Origin: a virus | IMG/VR virus record: IMGVR_UViG_3300018481_000008 | Coordinates: 1 to 57,437 of that record | Direction: 5' to 3' (one strand) | DNA: 57,437 bases | Part shown: positions 42,840 through 49,080 of the stretch, piece after piece | Layout of the letters: every line of letters begins with the position of its first letter | How positions within the stretch are numbered: position 1 is the stretch's first letter | Notes under the pieces: generated by a model | Seen by the model: only the letters and a program-made list of their open reading frames with translations | The model's database searches: none | Told to the model about the DNA's origin: nothing | Position numbers and translations under genes: made by a program

Positions 42840-42903
42840 AAAAGCCCTGCCCCGCTATACTGCCAGGACAGGGCTTTTGTTGGCTTGGGGTCGAAAAGCC
42901 AAC
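42840..42903 (-). terminator. Double hairpin terminator inside the late region
   Basis: On the minus strand a GTTGGCTT/AAGCCAAC stem (plus 42879-42886/42896-42903) is followed by AAAAGCCCTG/CAGGGCTTTT (plus 42840-42849/42869-42878, 10 bp), then TTTTTT. It lies directly after the small secreted gene and before the run of repeat proteins, so it should reduce readthrough into the rest of the late operon. Confidence 0.8.
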
Positions 42904-42932
42904 CCGTTAGTTACTTAGGAACCATCCCATCT

Positions 42933-43178
42933 TTATGGGTGAACGTGGAATAGATGCCACGTAGCCGTATTAGGGCTACACCAGTATCCATCTGTCGGAT
43001 ACCTAATCCATACGATCTGATTAGGTGATCCACCATTGAAACACGACCAGCCAGTATTCGTAACGTGCTGTGGTGCATCAATAGTAGCTCCCCCACGCGG
43101 AGGCGCGTACTGTGCTGCTGTAGTACCTGCAAATGCTAGTGCTACAAGGACAACTAGTAGTGTCAGTCCCTTACGCAT
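42933..43178 (-). CDS. Small secreted two-Cys protein
   Basis: 81 residues with a canonical signal peptide (MRKGLTLLVVLVALAFAG, cleavage near TAAQ), leaving a mature domain of about 59 residues rich in Trp, Tyr and His with two cysteines, likely a disulfide. An exported phage protein in the late operon, followed by a strong terminator. No family recognised. Confidence 0.65.
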   Translation of the reverse strand: MRKGLTLLVVLVALAFAGTTAAQYAPPRGGATIDAPQHVTNTGWSCFNGGSPNQIVWIRYPTDGYWCSPNTATWHLFHVHP

Positions 43179-43183
43179 TCTTA

Positions 43184-43732
43184 CTAGCCTGCCTTCACTG
43201 TGATTGTCACCTTCTCGGTATCACCAACTGCAAACGTTCGTTCAGCCGCCGTATCACCAGCGCAATGCAAGTTTCCTGCGTTAAGGGTAGCACCTTCCGC
43301 AATGAACCATGAATCAGCACCGTTTGGCGACGGAGCACCTGCAAATGCGCCGAACGTAACTTGATCTGCTGCTGTTGACTGACCACCCGTAGAGGGTGTG
43401 TTGTCGAAGGTTGAAGTTCCCCAGTCAATTGAGCCAGTGTTGATAGACTTGGCGATTGTCTGTCGTGCATAACCGTTAGCAGTACCGGAACCTAGCTCGT
43501 TCACGTTCGTACCTGAGACTGTAACGCTCAGGACGGAGTTACGAGCCATAGTGCTTACTGCTTGAGTAGCTAGTCCTACACGCCAATCAGACGGAGGCGT
43601 AATAGAACCTGAAGCTCCTAGTACGTAGTCTGTGAATAGCTGTGAAAACCGCTGGAACACGATAACCGCGTTGTGTTCTTTAAAAGTCTCCACAGGGGGT
43701 TCGGAATGGTGAAGGTGAAGTCCTGGCTCCAT
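43184..43732 (-). CDS. Beta-rich virion-type protein
   Basis: 182 residues with TDYVLGASGSITPPSDWRVGLATQA and a long Ser/Thr/Gly/Asn-rich beta region (IDWGTSTFDNTPSTGG). Similar patterns occur in phage structural or capsid-fibre proteins. Starts on the last base of its upstream neighbour. Confidence 0.55.
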   Translation of the reverse strand: MEPGLHLHHSEPPVETFKEHNAVIVFQRFSQLFTDYVLGASGSITPPSDWRVGLATQAVSTMARNSVLSVTVSGTNVNELGSGTANGYARQTIAKSINTGSIDWGTSTFDNTPSTGGQSTAADQVTFGAFAGAPSPNGADSWFIAEGATLNAGNLHCAGDTAAERTFAVGDTEKVTITVKAG

Positions 43733-44145
43733 TATGACTTACCTCCCTTAGACTCTAGATCGGCGATAGCGAACTCCTTACTCTCTTTCATCTTGTAGTT
43801 TGAATCGTGAGGTCCGCTCTGAACTGTACTAGAGCGAACATTAGCCACGATAGCGTGGAGTACCGGAAGATGGATGACGCCGTTCTCGTCTGCGGCTTCA
43901 TCAACTGCGGCTGAAAGCTGTGCCTTTACTTCATCGGCACTAAGAGCGTCACTAATCTCGCCAGGATCGCTGTCGTACTTAAAGACCTTAACTGCTCGTA
44001 CTGCCATTGAACCCGCCGGCCCACCCTGCTCACCGTTCTTAGCTCTGTTATGCTGTGCTAGAACTGCCGTTTCCATCTGTTCATCGTTATCGTAGTTTGC
44101 GAGAGAGTGTTCACCGCTCTCCCAAATGATTTCGTATGTCGCCAT
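43732..44145 (-). CDS. Hypothetical protein
   Basis: 137 residues, acidic. N-terminal IIWESGEHSLANYDNDEQME and a helical middle. Unrecognised; late operon. Confidence 0.58.
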   Translation of the reverse strand: MATYEIIWESGEHSLANYDNDEQMETAVLAQHNRAKNGEQGGPAGSMAVRAVKVFKYDSDPGEISDALSADEVKAQLSAAVDEAADENGVIHLPVLHAIVANVRSSTVQSGPHDSNYKMKESKEFAIADLESKGGKS

Positions 44146-44147
44146 TA

Positions 44148-44567
44148 CTACCCTTCTGCGTCGTCGGTAGGGATTGGAGAACTTTCATATAGAGCATCGG
44201 AGTGCTCTTGACTCGTTGCTCCATCGCTCATATCAATTACGCCGAATGCTACGAGTCGCTGTGCAGCTTCGGGAGTGGCCCAATTACCACTAAGGGCTAG
44301 TGCTTGATGTTCGGCTTCACTATGCGTCTTAGCGTGTTTGTGTGACCACTCCTTCCGCATACCAAGAGCGTACAAGTCAACGTTAGTAGGCTTAAAGTCG
44401 AATTCACGCGGATTAGCTTCAAATACGTCAGCCGGAAACCGATCTGCCTCGGACTGAAATACTGCTCCGCAAATCTTACAACCACAAAAAGGGCGATGGG
44501 GCAGGAACCTTAACCCGGTAAGGGTTTCTAGTCCTACTGCCCCACCTGTAAGAATTACGTGCTCCAC
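44148..44567 (-). CDS. Zinc-finger-like hypothetical protein
   Basis: 139 residues with PFCGCKICGAVF (three Cys) and several His in HKHAKTHSEAEHQ. Could be a DNA-binding or packaging-associated protein next to the small-terminase candidate. Function not assigned. Confidence 0.58.
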   Translation of the reverse strand: MEHVILTGGAVGLETLTGLRFLPHRPFCGCKICGAVFQSEADRFPADVFEANPREFDFKPTNVDLYALGMRKEWSHKHAKTHSEAEHQALALSGNWATPEAAQRLVAFGVIDMSDGATSQEHSDALYESSPIPTDDAEG

Positions 44568-44938
44568 TACCCGTTTTTCTCATTCATACTAGCTAGGAGT
44601 GCTTCTAGTGGATCGCCGACTAGAGCGCCAATCTCCTTACCAACGGCCTTATCAATGATGTACTGAGCAGCCCTAAGACGATTAGACTCGTTGGCACCAT
44701 GTTGAGCGATATGAAGCATAACTGCTACTGCTTTAGGAACAGCACCAGTTAGTAGTTCTTTCGTCTTTTCTCTAATCTGGACGGGAGTTAACTTTCCATC
44801 TGTGTACTGTTGATTCGTTTCCCACTCTTCCTGCATAGCCTGATGGTAGCCCTTAAGTGTTTCCTGTAGAGCACGTTCGTTAGCTTCCTTATCAGGCCCG
44901 TTAGGAGTAGGGTCAACTGTGAACTCGTCATTGTCCAT
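44567..44938 (-). CDS. Candidate terminase small subunit
   Basis: 123 residues, helical. The C-terminal half (AVPKAVAVMLHIAQHGANES, NRLRAAQYIIDKAVGKEI) resembles small-terminase or DNA-binding helical repeats in actinophages. First gene of the late operon, with AGGGAGG upstream. The call is moderate because no clear HTH is visible. Confidence 0.5.
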   Translation of the reverse strand: MDNDEFTVDPTPNGPDKEANERALQETLKGYHQAMQEEWETNQQYTDGKLTPVQIREKTKELLTGAVPKAVAVMLHIAQHGANESNRLRAAQYIIDKAVGKEIGALVGDPLEALLASMNEKNG

Positions 44939-44969
44939 TTAGTACGTACCTCCCTTCTGCAAATTGGAG

Positions 44970-44999
44970 TGTATATGATGGTGAGGTATGGTGCTACAA
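44970..44999 (-). promoter_or_regulatory. Weak candidate late promoter
   Basis: On the minus strand TTGTAG (plus 44994-44999), 18-bp spacer, TATACA (plus 44970-44975), 32 bases before the first late gene. Position is right; boxes are imperfect, so a phage-specific factor may be needed. Confidence 0.35.
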
Positions 45000-45059
45000 G
45001 TCACTACTACATAGTAACAATACGCACAAGTCCATTTGGAGCATTGGAGATACTTGGGG

Positions 45060-45765
45060 CTGATCGCCACTTCGCTACGCTCGCCGTATGTAGAGTCCCT
45101 CCCACGCCAAAGGAACCACGTGGGAACAGGGGTGCTGCTCCTCTCTCACAAAACAGAGGCTACGCGCAGGGTAGGGCGTAGGGCGAGACTTGGAAGCGAA
45201 GGATTGCGCGCAAGGGCTAGCAGTAGACAGCGCGGGTCTGGAAGCGGCACGTTCGAGAGGATGCCGTCGAGTCAGGGTAGAGCACCTATCCGGTAGTGAT
45301 TGCGCCTCACGCCTCTACGGGTGAGAACGCGCGGCGAGCAGTAGGGACTACTCAAACCCCTAGCCGCGCAACGCTAGCTACTGAACGCGCACGAAGGGAC
45401 GTAGCGCCGGTTTACGGCTCACGCGGTCTAGAGTGTACGAAGCATGGTAGCGGGACGGCTCACGCCTAACCCGCCACTAGCCGAGTACCGCATACATAGA
45501 CGCCCATACAGGGACGGTGAGAGTAAGACGGTAGCGCTGACAAAGAACGTGCGTAGAGCGTAGACCCCTTGCAAGGTCTACGCTAAGTCTTGGCAGGGTA
45601 CGCGCTACCGTAGGCGTACCTTGCACTAGGCCGTAGGGCAGAGAACAGGGACATACCGCAGGGCACACTAGCCACATACCCGCTAGACCCCTAGCAACCC
45701 GCCCGTAAGGGCTATCCCGTACCCTCTACGGCCTAGTGCAGGGTTTCCTGCTACGGAAGGGACAC
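45060..45765 (+). ncRNA. GC-rich stem-rich block, candidate large ncRNA (strand inferred)
   Basis: About 700 nt with no credible gene on either strand. In three consecutive lines (45241-45420) I count 112 G+C of 180 (62%), against 24 of 60 in a coding line at 50221. Helices include CTCAC/GTGAG 45306-45310/45321-45325, AGTAG/CTACT 45340-45352, GCGGG/CCCGC 45450-45474, a 10-bp stem 45557-45566/45575-45584, GGTACGC/GCGTACC 45597-45603/45614-45620, and a 15-bp stem 45622-45636/45726-45740. The last encloses GCCC-GTAA-GGGC, a GNRA-type tetraloop (45701-45712). An 11-mer, ACGGCTCACGC, occurs at 45414 and 45455. It lies between the divergent operons, so an origin or packaging site is an alternative. 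Confidence 0.5.
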
Positions 45766-45768
45766 ACA

Positions 45769-45978
45769 ATGGCACGCGCAACACTAAGCAATAAGGGTGA
45801 ACGCGCATTGCGGAAGTACCGCGGCGCCGATCGTAGCGTTACGCTAGGCGGTGTGATTAACCCGCCGACGAAGAATGCAGCCAAGTCTGCATTCAGGGCG
45901 CAGAAACCGCGTCTAGCTACGAATACGCCAGTGAAGGGTACAGGGCACGTTGTAAAGGTTCCAGGGATCTACGGCTAG
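45769..45978 (+). CDS. Small basic protein
   Basis: 69 residues from ATG 45769 (GGAAGGG upstream). Very basic (RATLSNKGERALRKYRG), probably nucleic-acid binding. First gene of the right early run, just after the GC-rich block. Confidence 0.6.
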   Translation: MARATLSNKGERALRKYRGADRSVTLGGVINPPTKNAAKSAFRAQKPRLATNTPVKGTGHVVKVPGIYG

Positions 45979-45986
45979 GTTCGTAG

Positions 45987-46028
45987 AAAGCAGGGCTAGT
46001 TAAGTCCCCACTCGGCTAGCCCTGCTTT
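45987..46028 (+). terminator. 13-bp hairpin terminator
   Basis: AAAGCAGGGCTAG 45987-45999 pairs perfectly with CTAGCCCTGCTTT 46016-46028 eight bases after the preceding stop codon. The T-run is short. Confidence 0.65.
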
Positions 46029-46055
46029 ATGCAAACCGCCACAGGGAAGGATGCT

Positions 46056-46214
46056 ATGTACGAAGTGATTATTCGCCGGAAACACTGGCATGGTAATTGG
46101 CGCATCATTGACCGCGCCGAATTCCCTATCGGTCAGTGGAAAGAGATTGGCTACTGGCTGGACGATTGTGGGTATATCGAAACCGATACGAAAGTCGAGG
46201 TTACTGTCAAGTGA
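46056..46214 (+). CDS. Small hypothetical protein
   Basis: 52 residues from ATG 46056 with GGGAAGGA upstream. Basic start, Trp-rich middle (HWHGNWRIID). Overlaps the lipoprotein start by four bases. Confidence 0.5.
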   Translation: MYEVIIRRKHWHGNWRIIDRAEFPIGQWKEIGYWLDDCGYIETDTKVEVTVK

Positions 46215-46402
46215 GAACAGCACTAGCACTAGCGGTGTTCTTCCTTGCATTCGGCATTGCCGGGTGCATGGATAAGCAAGATGCCGAACGAGCGGAGAAA
46301 GTAACGGAAGATATGCTATTTTGGGATTGCACGAGTAGCGGCAACTTCAAGTGTGGCGAACCAATCACCAATTACCCTGTTCCAGGGGCACTGACGCCAT
46401 AA
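46211..46402 (+). CDS. Small lipoprotein
   Basis: 63 residues from GTG 46211 (GTGA overlap). Signal sequence with LAFGIAGC as lipobox; mature part of about 45 residues with two more Cys. Membrane-anchored on the outside. Phage lipoproteins of this size often interfere with superinfection, but that is inference. Confidence 0.65.
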   Translation: MRTALALAVFFLAFGIAGCMDKQDAERAEKVTEDMLFWDCTSSGNFKCGEPITNYPVPGALTP

Positions 46403-46602
46403 TCGGATTCTATCCTACTGAGTAACAGTCGGGAAGTGTGCAAATCGAACGTATGTTTTCTACCACTGCCCCTAGTAGCACACTGTTACTCAGTAGGATA
46501 CAATCGGACTGACGTAAGTATCAATCTATCCTACTAAGTAACTATGTGTGACTTACTACTAGGGAATACATACACAAATAGCACACTGTTACTCAATAGG
46601 GG
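46401..46602 (+). repeat. Duplicated hairpin unit in a 275-bp gene-free gap
   Basis: Unit 1 (46401-46500): AATCGGA, then a 19-bp perfect inverted repeat, 46411-46429/46482-46500. Unit 2 (46502-46602): AATCGGA again, then TATCCTACTAAGTAAC 46527-46542 and GTTACTCAATAGG 46588-46600, pairing 11 of 13. Both units share TATCCTACTRAGTAAC on the left and AGCACACTGTTACTCARTAGG-like right arms. Bases 46603-46660 show nothing further. Confidence 0.75.
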
Positions 46603-46676
46603 AGAATGTGCCTACGTAACTCCTTGCTTGTATCGAATTTGCCCCTTTTGCCCATATCTAAATTCCGGGAGGTGTT

Positions 46677-47123
46677 CTGCTTACGGAAACTCTAGAGCAA
46701 TACAAAGCACGTACCGCACCATTGATTCAATCGTTTCACGATTCAAGTACGGCAATGCAAGCTAGCGCAATAAAGCGCGAACGTCTATACAAGGAGCTAA
46801 GGAAAATGTTTGATAGCAATAGTTTTATCGTTCTTGACGCCGATGAGGCGCAGGAGGTTCTTGATTCAGCGTCCATGAAGGGTATCTACAAGGATATGCT
46901 CAATAGCCTTACCACGGCTTATGAGGCATGGCGCGCAGAGAATCCCGAGGGTAGGTTCGTGGTTCCGATCACTGGCGATGGTACGGCATTCGGTGGAAAG
47001 AATACCGATACCGTTTACCAGGGAGTCACTAACGCTCTTAAGGCCGATGCCTTTAAGGGTGAGTGGCGGCTCATCCGTAAGACGAAGGATGAGGTTACTA
47101 CCATCCTGATCGCTAAGCTCTAA
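46677..47123 (+). CDS. Hypothetical protein with apparent CTG (non-standard) start
   Basis: The frame is open from 46662. A perfect GGGAGG at 46667-46672 is followed four bases later by CTG 46677 and then CTT and ACG, but the first standard start is TTG 46722, which has no ribosome site. From CTG the protein has 148 residues (TETLEQYKARTAPLIQSFHD, a long helical region, then strand-rich VVPITGDGTAFGGKN). If only standard starts count, it begins at 46722. No family recognised. Confidence 0.65.
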   Translation: MLTETLEQYKARTAPLIQSFHDSSTAMQASAIKRERLYKELRKMFDSNSFIVLDADEAQEVLDSASMKGIYKDMLNSLTTAYEAWRAENPEGRFVVPITGDGTAFGGKNTDTVYQGVTNALKADAFKGEWRLIRKTKDEVTTILIAKL

Positions 47124-47143
47124 GCAACAACTAGCCCTGTAAG

Positions 47144-47310
47144 CTAGGGGCTAGTGAAGTACCGGGAAGAGACTAACGTAACCTTCGATCCCAATTCACT
47201 CCACTAAGACTTCTCTATCTTAGTGCCCGGAAGGTAGCCCACTATTATATTATCAGGGCGAGAGTGTTAACGGCGGGATTACGTTAGCCCGGTACTTCAC
47301 TAACCCCTAG
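47144..47310 (+). ncRNA. Multi-helix structured RNA element
   Basis: The closing helix pairs 47144-47166 with 47288-47310 in 22 of 23 positions (one C-A mismatch). After a 6-nt bulge it continues with CTAACGTAA/TTACGTTAG (47173-47181/47279-47287). Inside are CCTTC/GAAGG (47182-47186/47230-47234) enclosing CACTAAGA/TCTTAGTG (47202-47209/47218-47225), and GCCC/GGGC (47237-47240/47256-47259). It ends 15 bases before the start of a 35-codon gene, so it may be a regulatory leader or an independent RNA. Confidence 0.65.
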
Positions 47311-47325
47311 TGAAAGGAGAAATAA

Positions 47326-47433
47326 ATGAGGGTGAAGGATAAGAACGGCATCATCTTTCACGTTTCGGACGTTAACCGCGAATGGATCATTAAGATGATC
47401 CTGAGCCAGACTAGATTGGTGGTCTGGCCGTGA
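47326..47433 (+). CDS. Small hypothetical peptide
   Basis: 35 residues; ATG with AAAGGAG upstream; stop overlaps the next GTG. Short basic peptide (NREWIIKMILSQTRLVVW). Directly follows the structured element. Confidence 0.55.
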   Translation: MRVKDKNGIIFHVSDVNREWIIKMILSQTRLVVWP

Positions 47434-47621
47434 CACTAGAAACTCTAGATCGTGCCATTAAGGATCTTGAAAGTGAAATCCGATACGGCATTGAGCATCC
47501 TTACGCAGGATACTGCGGCGAGGATGATGCTAGGCAAGATAGATTGGATTCGCTAAAGCTTGAAAGAGAATACCATCTAAGGAGTGTGGCAAATGAATTG
47601 CGGAACTTGGACTTGGGGTAA
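47430..47621 (+). CDS. Small helical protein
   Basis: 63 residues, GTGA overlap. Coiled-coil-like (ETLDRAIKDLESEIRYGI). Unrecognised. Confidence 0.55.
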   Translation: MTLETLDRAIKDLESEIRYGIEHPYAGYCGEDDARQDRLDSLKLEREYHLRSVANELRNLDLG

Positions 47622-47814
47622 GCCTACGAATCAGCTTTCGATTCAGATGCCCGACGTAGTTAGCATCAAAAAGGAACTTTCGGAAATGATTACGGGTAAC
47701 TTTAGCGTTAGCTATTCGATTCGGTTTATCGTAGCTAAGCATTCGCTACGTAACTTCCGGCATCGTGGTAACGCATGGATTGATGATATCTGCATCGTCC
47801 ACGCTCAACTCTAA
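47593..47814 (+). CDS. Small hypothetical protein
   Basis: 73 residues from ATG 47593 (AAGGAG nine bases upstream; GTG 47584 is too close). Mixed alpha/beta. Overlaps the previous gene by 29 bases. Confidence 0.5.
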   Translation: MNCGTWTWGKPTNQLSIQMPDVVSIKKELSEMITGNFSVSYSIRFIVAKHSLRNFRHRGNAWIDDICIVHAQL

Positions 47815-47823
47815 GGAGGAATG

Positions 47824-48042
47824 ATGCTAAAGAAGGAAGTAAGGGTTGGAGCGCACTATGCTATTCGGCATCATGGTGACCGTAATCTAAGTGTGGTTCG
47901 GATTGATTCCGAATCACGTTTCGGAGGATACAACGCTACGAAGCTTAAGACGAATCGAAGTATCCGTATCAAGTCCGCAGCGAAGTTGAGGTTTGAAGTT
48001 GAGCGCAACCCTGACAACCAAAAGTGGAGGGAGGTTAAGTAA
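47824..48042 (+). CDS. Small basic hypothetical protein
   Basis: 72 residues. AAGGAGG is followed by ATGATG; the second ATG (47824) has the better spacing. Basic, beta-rich (YAIRHHGDRNLSVVRID). Confidence 0.55.
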   Translation: MLKKEVRVGAHYAIRHHGDRNLSVVRIDSESRFGGYNATKLKTNRSIRIKSAAKLRFEVERNPDNQKWREVK

Positions 48043-48257
48043 TGCATACCATCGGAAATGAGACTACTGAGTTTGTGAACATTCGGGATCTAATCATGGA
48101 TTCCGTCCGAGCACTTTGTAGGTACGGCATTCTTCCTGAGAATGCAAGCAAGGAGATTGTAGTGCAGGAAGTTTGTGAGTCAACCGGATTGCCCTTGTCA
48201 AACAACTCGATCGGTGCTAGTATTGCCTACGGTGCATACGAACACTATCAGCACTAA
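48042..48257 (+). CDS. Small hypothetical protein
   Basis: 71 residues; starts on the last base of the preceding stop (TAATG). Helical, two Cys. Unrecognised. Confidence 0.55.
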   Translation: MHTIGNETTEFVNIRDLIMDSVRALCRYGILPENASKEIVVQEVCESTGLPLSNNSIGASIAYGAYEHYQH

Positions 48258-48269
48258 GGAGATATAGCT

Positions 48270-48392
48270 ATGAAGATTCGGATGGGAGTCGGAGTCTGGA
48301 ACGTTACTGCAATTTGGTTTGGTGCTGAGCGCGTGGTTTACTCTCATCCTGATATCTTCGCTTGTTTCAAGTGGGTTAGGGATAACGAGTAA
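48270..48392 (+). CDS. Small hypothetical protein
   Basis: 40 residues; AAGGAG upstream of ATG. Strand-rich, aromatic (VWNVTAIWFGAERVVYSHPD). Last gene before a 1-kb gene-free stretch. Confidence 0.5.
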   Translation: MKIRMGVGVWNVTAIWFGAERVVYSHPDIFACFKWVRDNE

Positions 48393-48394
48393 GT

Positions 48395-48550
48395 AAGTTC
48401 GTCTTAGGAGTCATATCGGGACACTTGGGCAATGGGCCAAGTCACGAACTTTGAGTCGGACTGTAGTAGCCTAAGAATCTACAGTCTGCATCTTAGAGGG
48501 AATGTAGAATCCGGAGGGAAATACGCTGTATTCAGGTAGGAGCTTACAGC
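48395..48550 (+). ncRNA. Structured element with possible pseudoknot
   Basis: AAGTTCGT/ACGAACTT (48395-48402/48444-48451) encloses ACTTGG/CCAAGT (48423-48428/48437-48442). Next is GACTGTAG/CTACAGTC (48459-48466/48479-48486), whose loop holds CCTAAG (48470-48475), complementary to CTTAGG 48403-48408 inside the first helix. GCTGTA/TACAGC (48525-48530/48545-48550) follows. No gene in this stretch. Confidence 0.5.
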
Positions 48551-48562
48551 ATGGTTGGTATG

Positions 48563-48712
48563 GTTAATAAGCGGGGAGACTTCCCTCAGTGAAAGGCAAT
48601 TAGGTTAGCGGTACAAGCCTACCAAGGTAGTTGGCCCGGTTCTAACTGAAAGCATACTCACTGGTATAGTCGGCCTCTCCCCGCTCATTAACTCTATTGA
48701 CTATAGAGTTAG
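48563..48712 (+). ncRNA. Structured element A with overlapping 3' hairpin
   Basis: Closing stem 48563-48579/48676-48692 (16 of 17 pairs), with GTTAG/CTAAC (48604-48608/48642-48646) and CTAC/GTAG (48619-48622/48627-48630) nested inside. The last four bases of the closing stem, TAAC 48689-48692, also begin a 9-bp perfect hairpin TAACTCTAT/ATAGAGTTA (48689-48697/48703-48711), so the two helices compete. Same design as 48932-49078. Confidence 0.6.
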
Positions 48713-48744
48713 GTAGGACAAGATAAGGTAAATGTAATGACCAT

Positions 48745-48875
48745 GCCCCGGAAGCATAAGGGTATATGCGCCCGAAAGCATTGTGACTAGTCATCACTAG
48801 TAAGTCTTTCCACTAACTAGACTGGTTAGTGTACCGTGTGTAGGGAGATAGCGGGTTTGAATCCCGTCCGGGGCT
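48745..48875 (+). ncRNA. tRNA-shaped element with a 65-nt anticodon loop
   Basis: Acceptor GCCCCGG 48745-48751 pairs with CCGGGGC 48868-48874 (7/7), then T as discriminator. D arm GCAT/ATGC (48754-48757/48766-48769) has an 8-nt loop with GGG. G at position 26. Anticodon-like stem CCCGA 48771-48775 with TAGGG 48841-48845 (4/5). Variable loop AGATA. T arm GCGGG/CCCGT (48851-48855/48863-48867) with loop TTTGAAT. Everything is spaced as in a tRNA except that 65 nt replace the 7-nt anticodon loop. Those 65 nt contain ACTAGT/ACTAGT and CACTAAC/GTTAGTG hairpins. No CCA is encoded. Confidence 0.6.
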
Positions 48876-48931
48876 GCTTATCTTAGCAAGTAACGAGGCG
48901 TCGTTCCACGCCTACCTACCAAAGAAGTAGT

Positions 48932-49078
48932 GTTAATGAGATACAAAGGTTGCCTGTTGCTAGGTATCCGTGAGAGGTTGACTGTCCCCAGGCCGACGGG
49001 CTATGCCACAGTCTGTTCTACTCTCAATGCCAATCGGAGCATCTTTGTATCTCATTAACTCTACTAAGGTAGAGTTAG
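48932..49078 (+). ncRNA. Structured element B with overlapping 3' hairpin
   Basis: Closing stem of 17 perfect pairs, 48932-48948/49043-49059, with TCCG/CGGA (48967-48970/49035-49038), TGAGAG/CTCTCA (48971-48976/49021-49026) and GACTGT/ACAGTC (48980-48985/49008-49013) nested inside. Its last bases TAAC (49056-49059) also begin TAACTCTAC/GTAGAGTTA (49056-49064/49069-49077), a 9-bp hairpin with a TAAG loop. Paralogous in design to 48563-48712. Confidence 0.65.
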
Positions 49079-49080
49079 TA

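Noticed and set aside
45477-45677. Minus-strand frame of 66 codons in the GC-rich block
   Set aside because: No ribosome site, odd composition, and crosses several perfect stems.
48745-48875. Ordinary functional tRNA gene
   Set aside because: The anticodon loop is 65 nt and lacks U33, so no anticodon can be named. Listed as a tRNA-shaped RNA instead.
48395-49078. Group I or group II intron
   Set aside because: No coding exon is interrupted, elements are too short, and I see no conserved core or domain V-like sequence.
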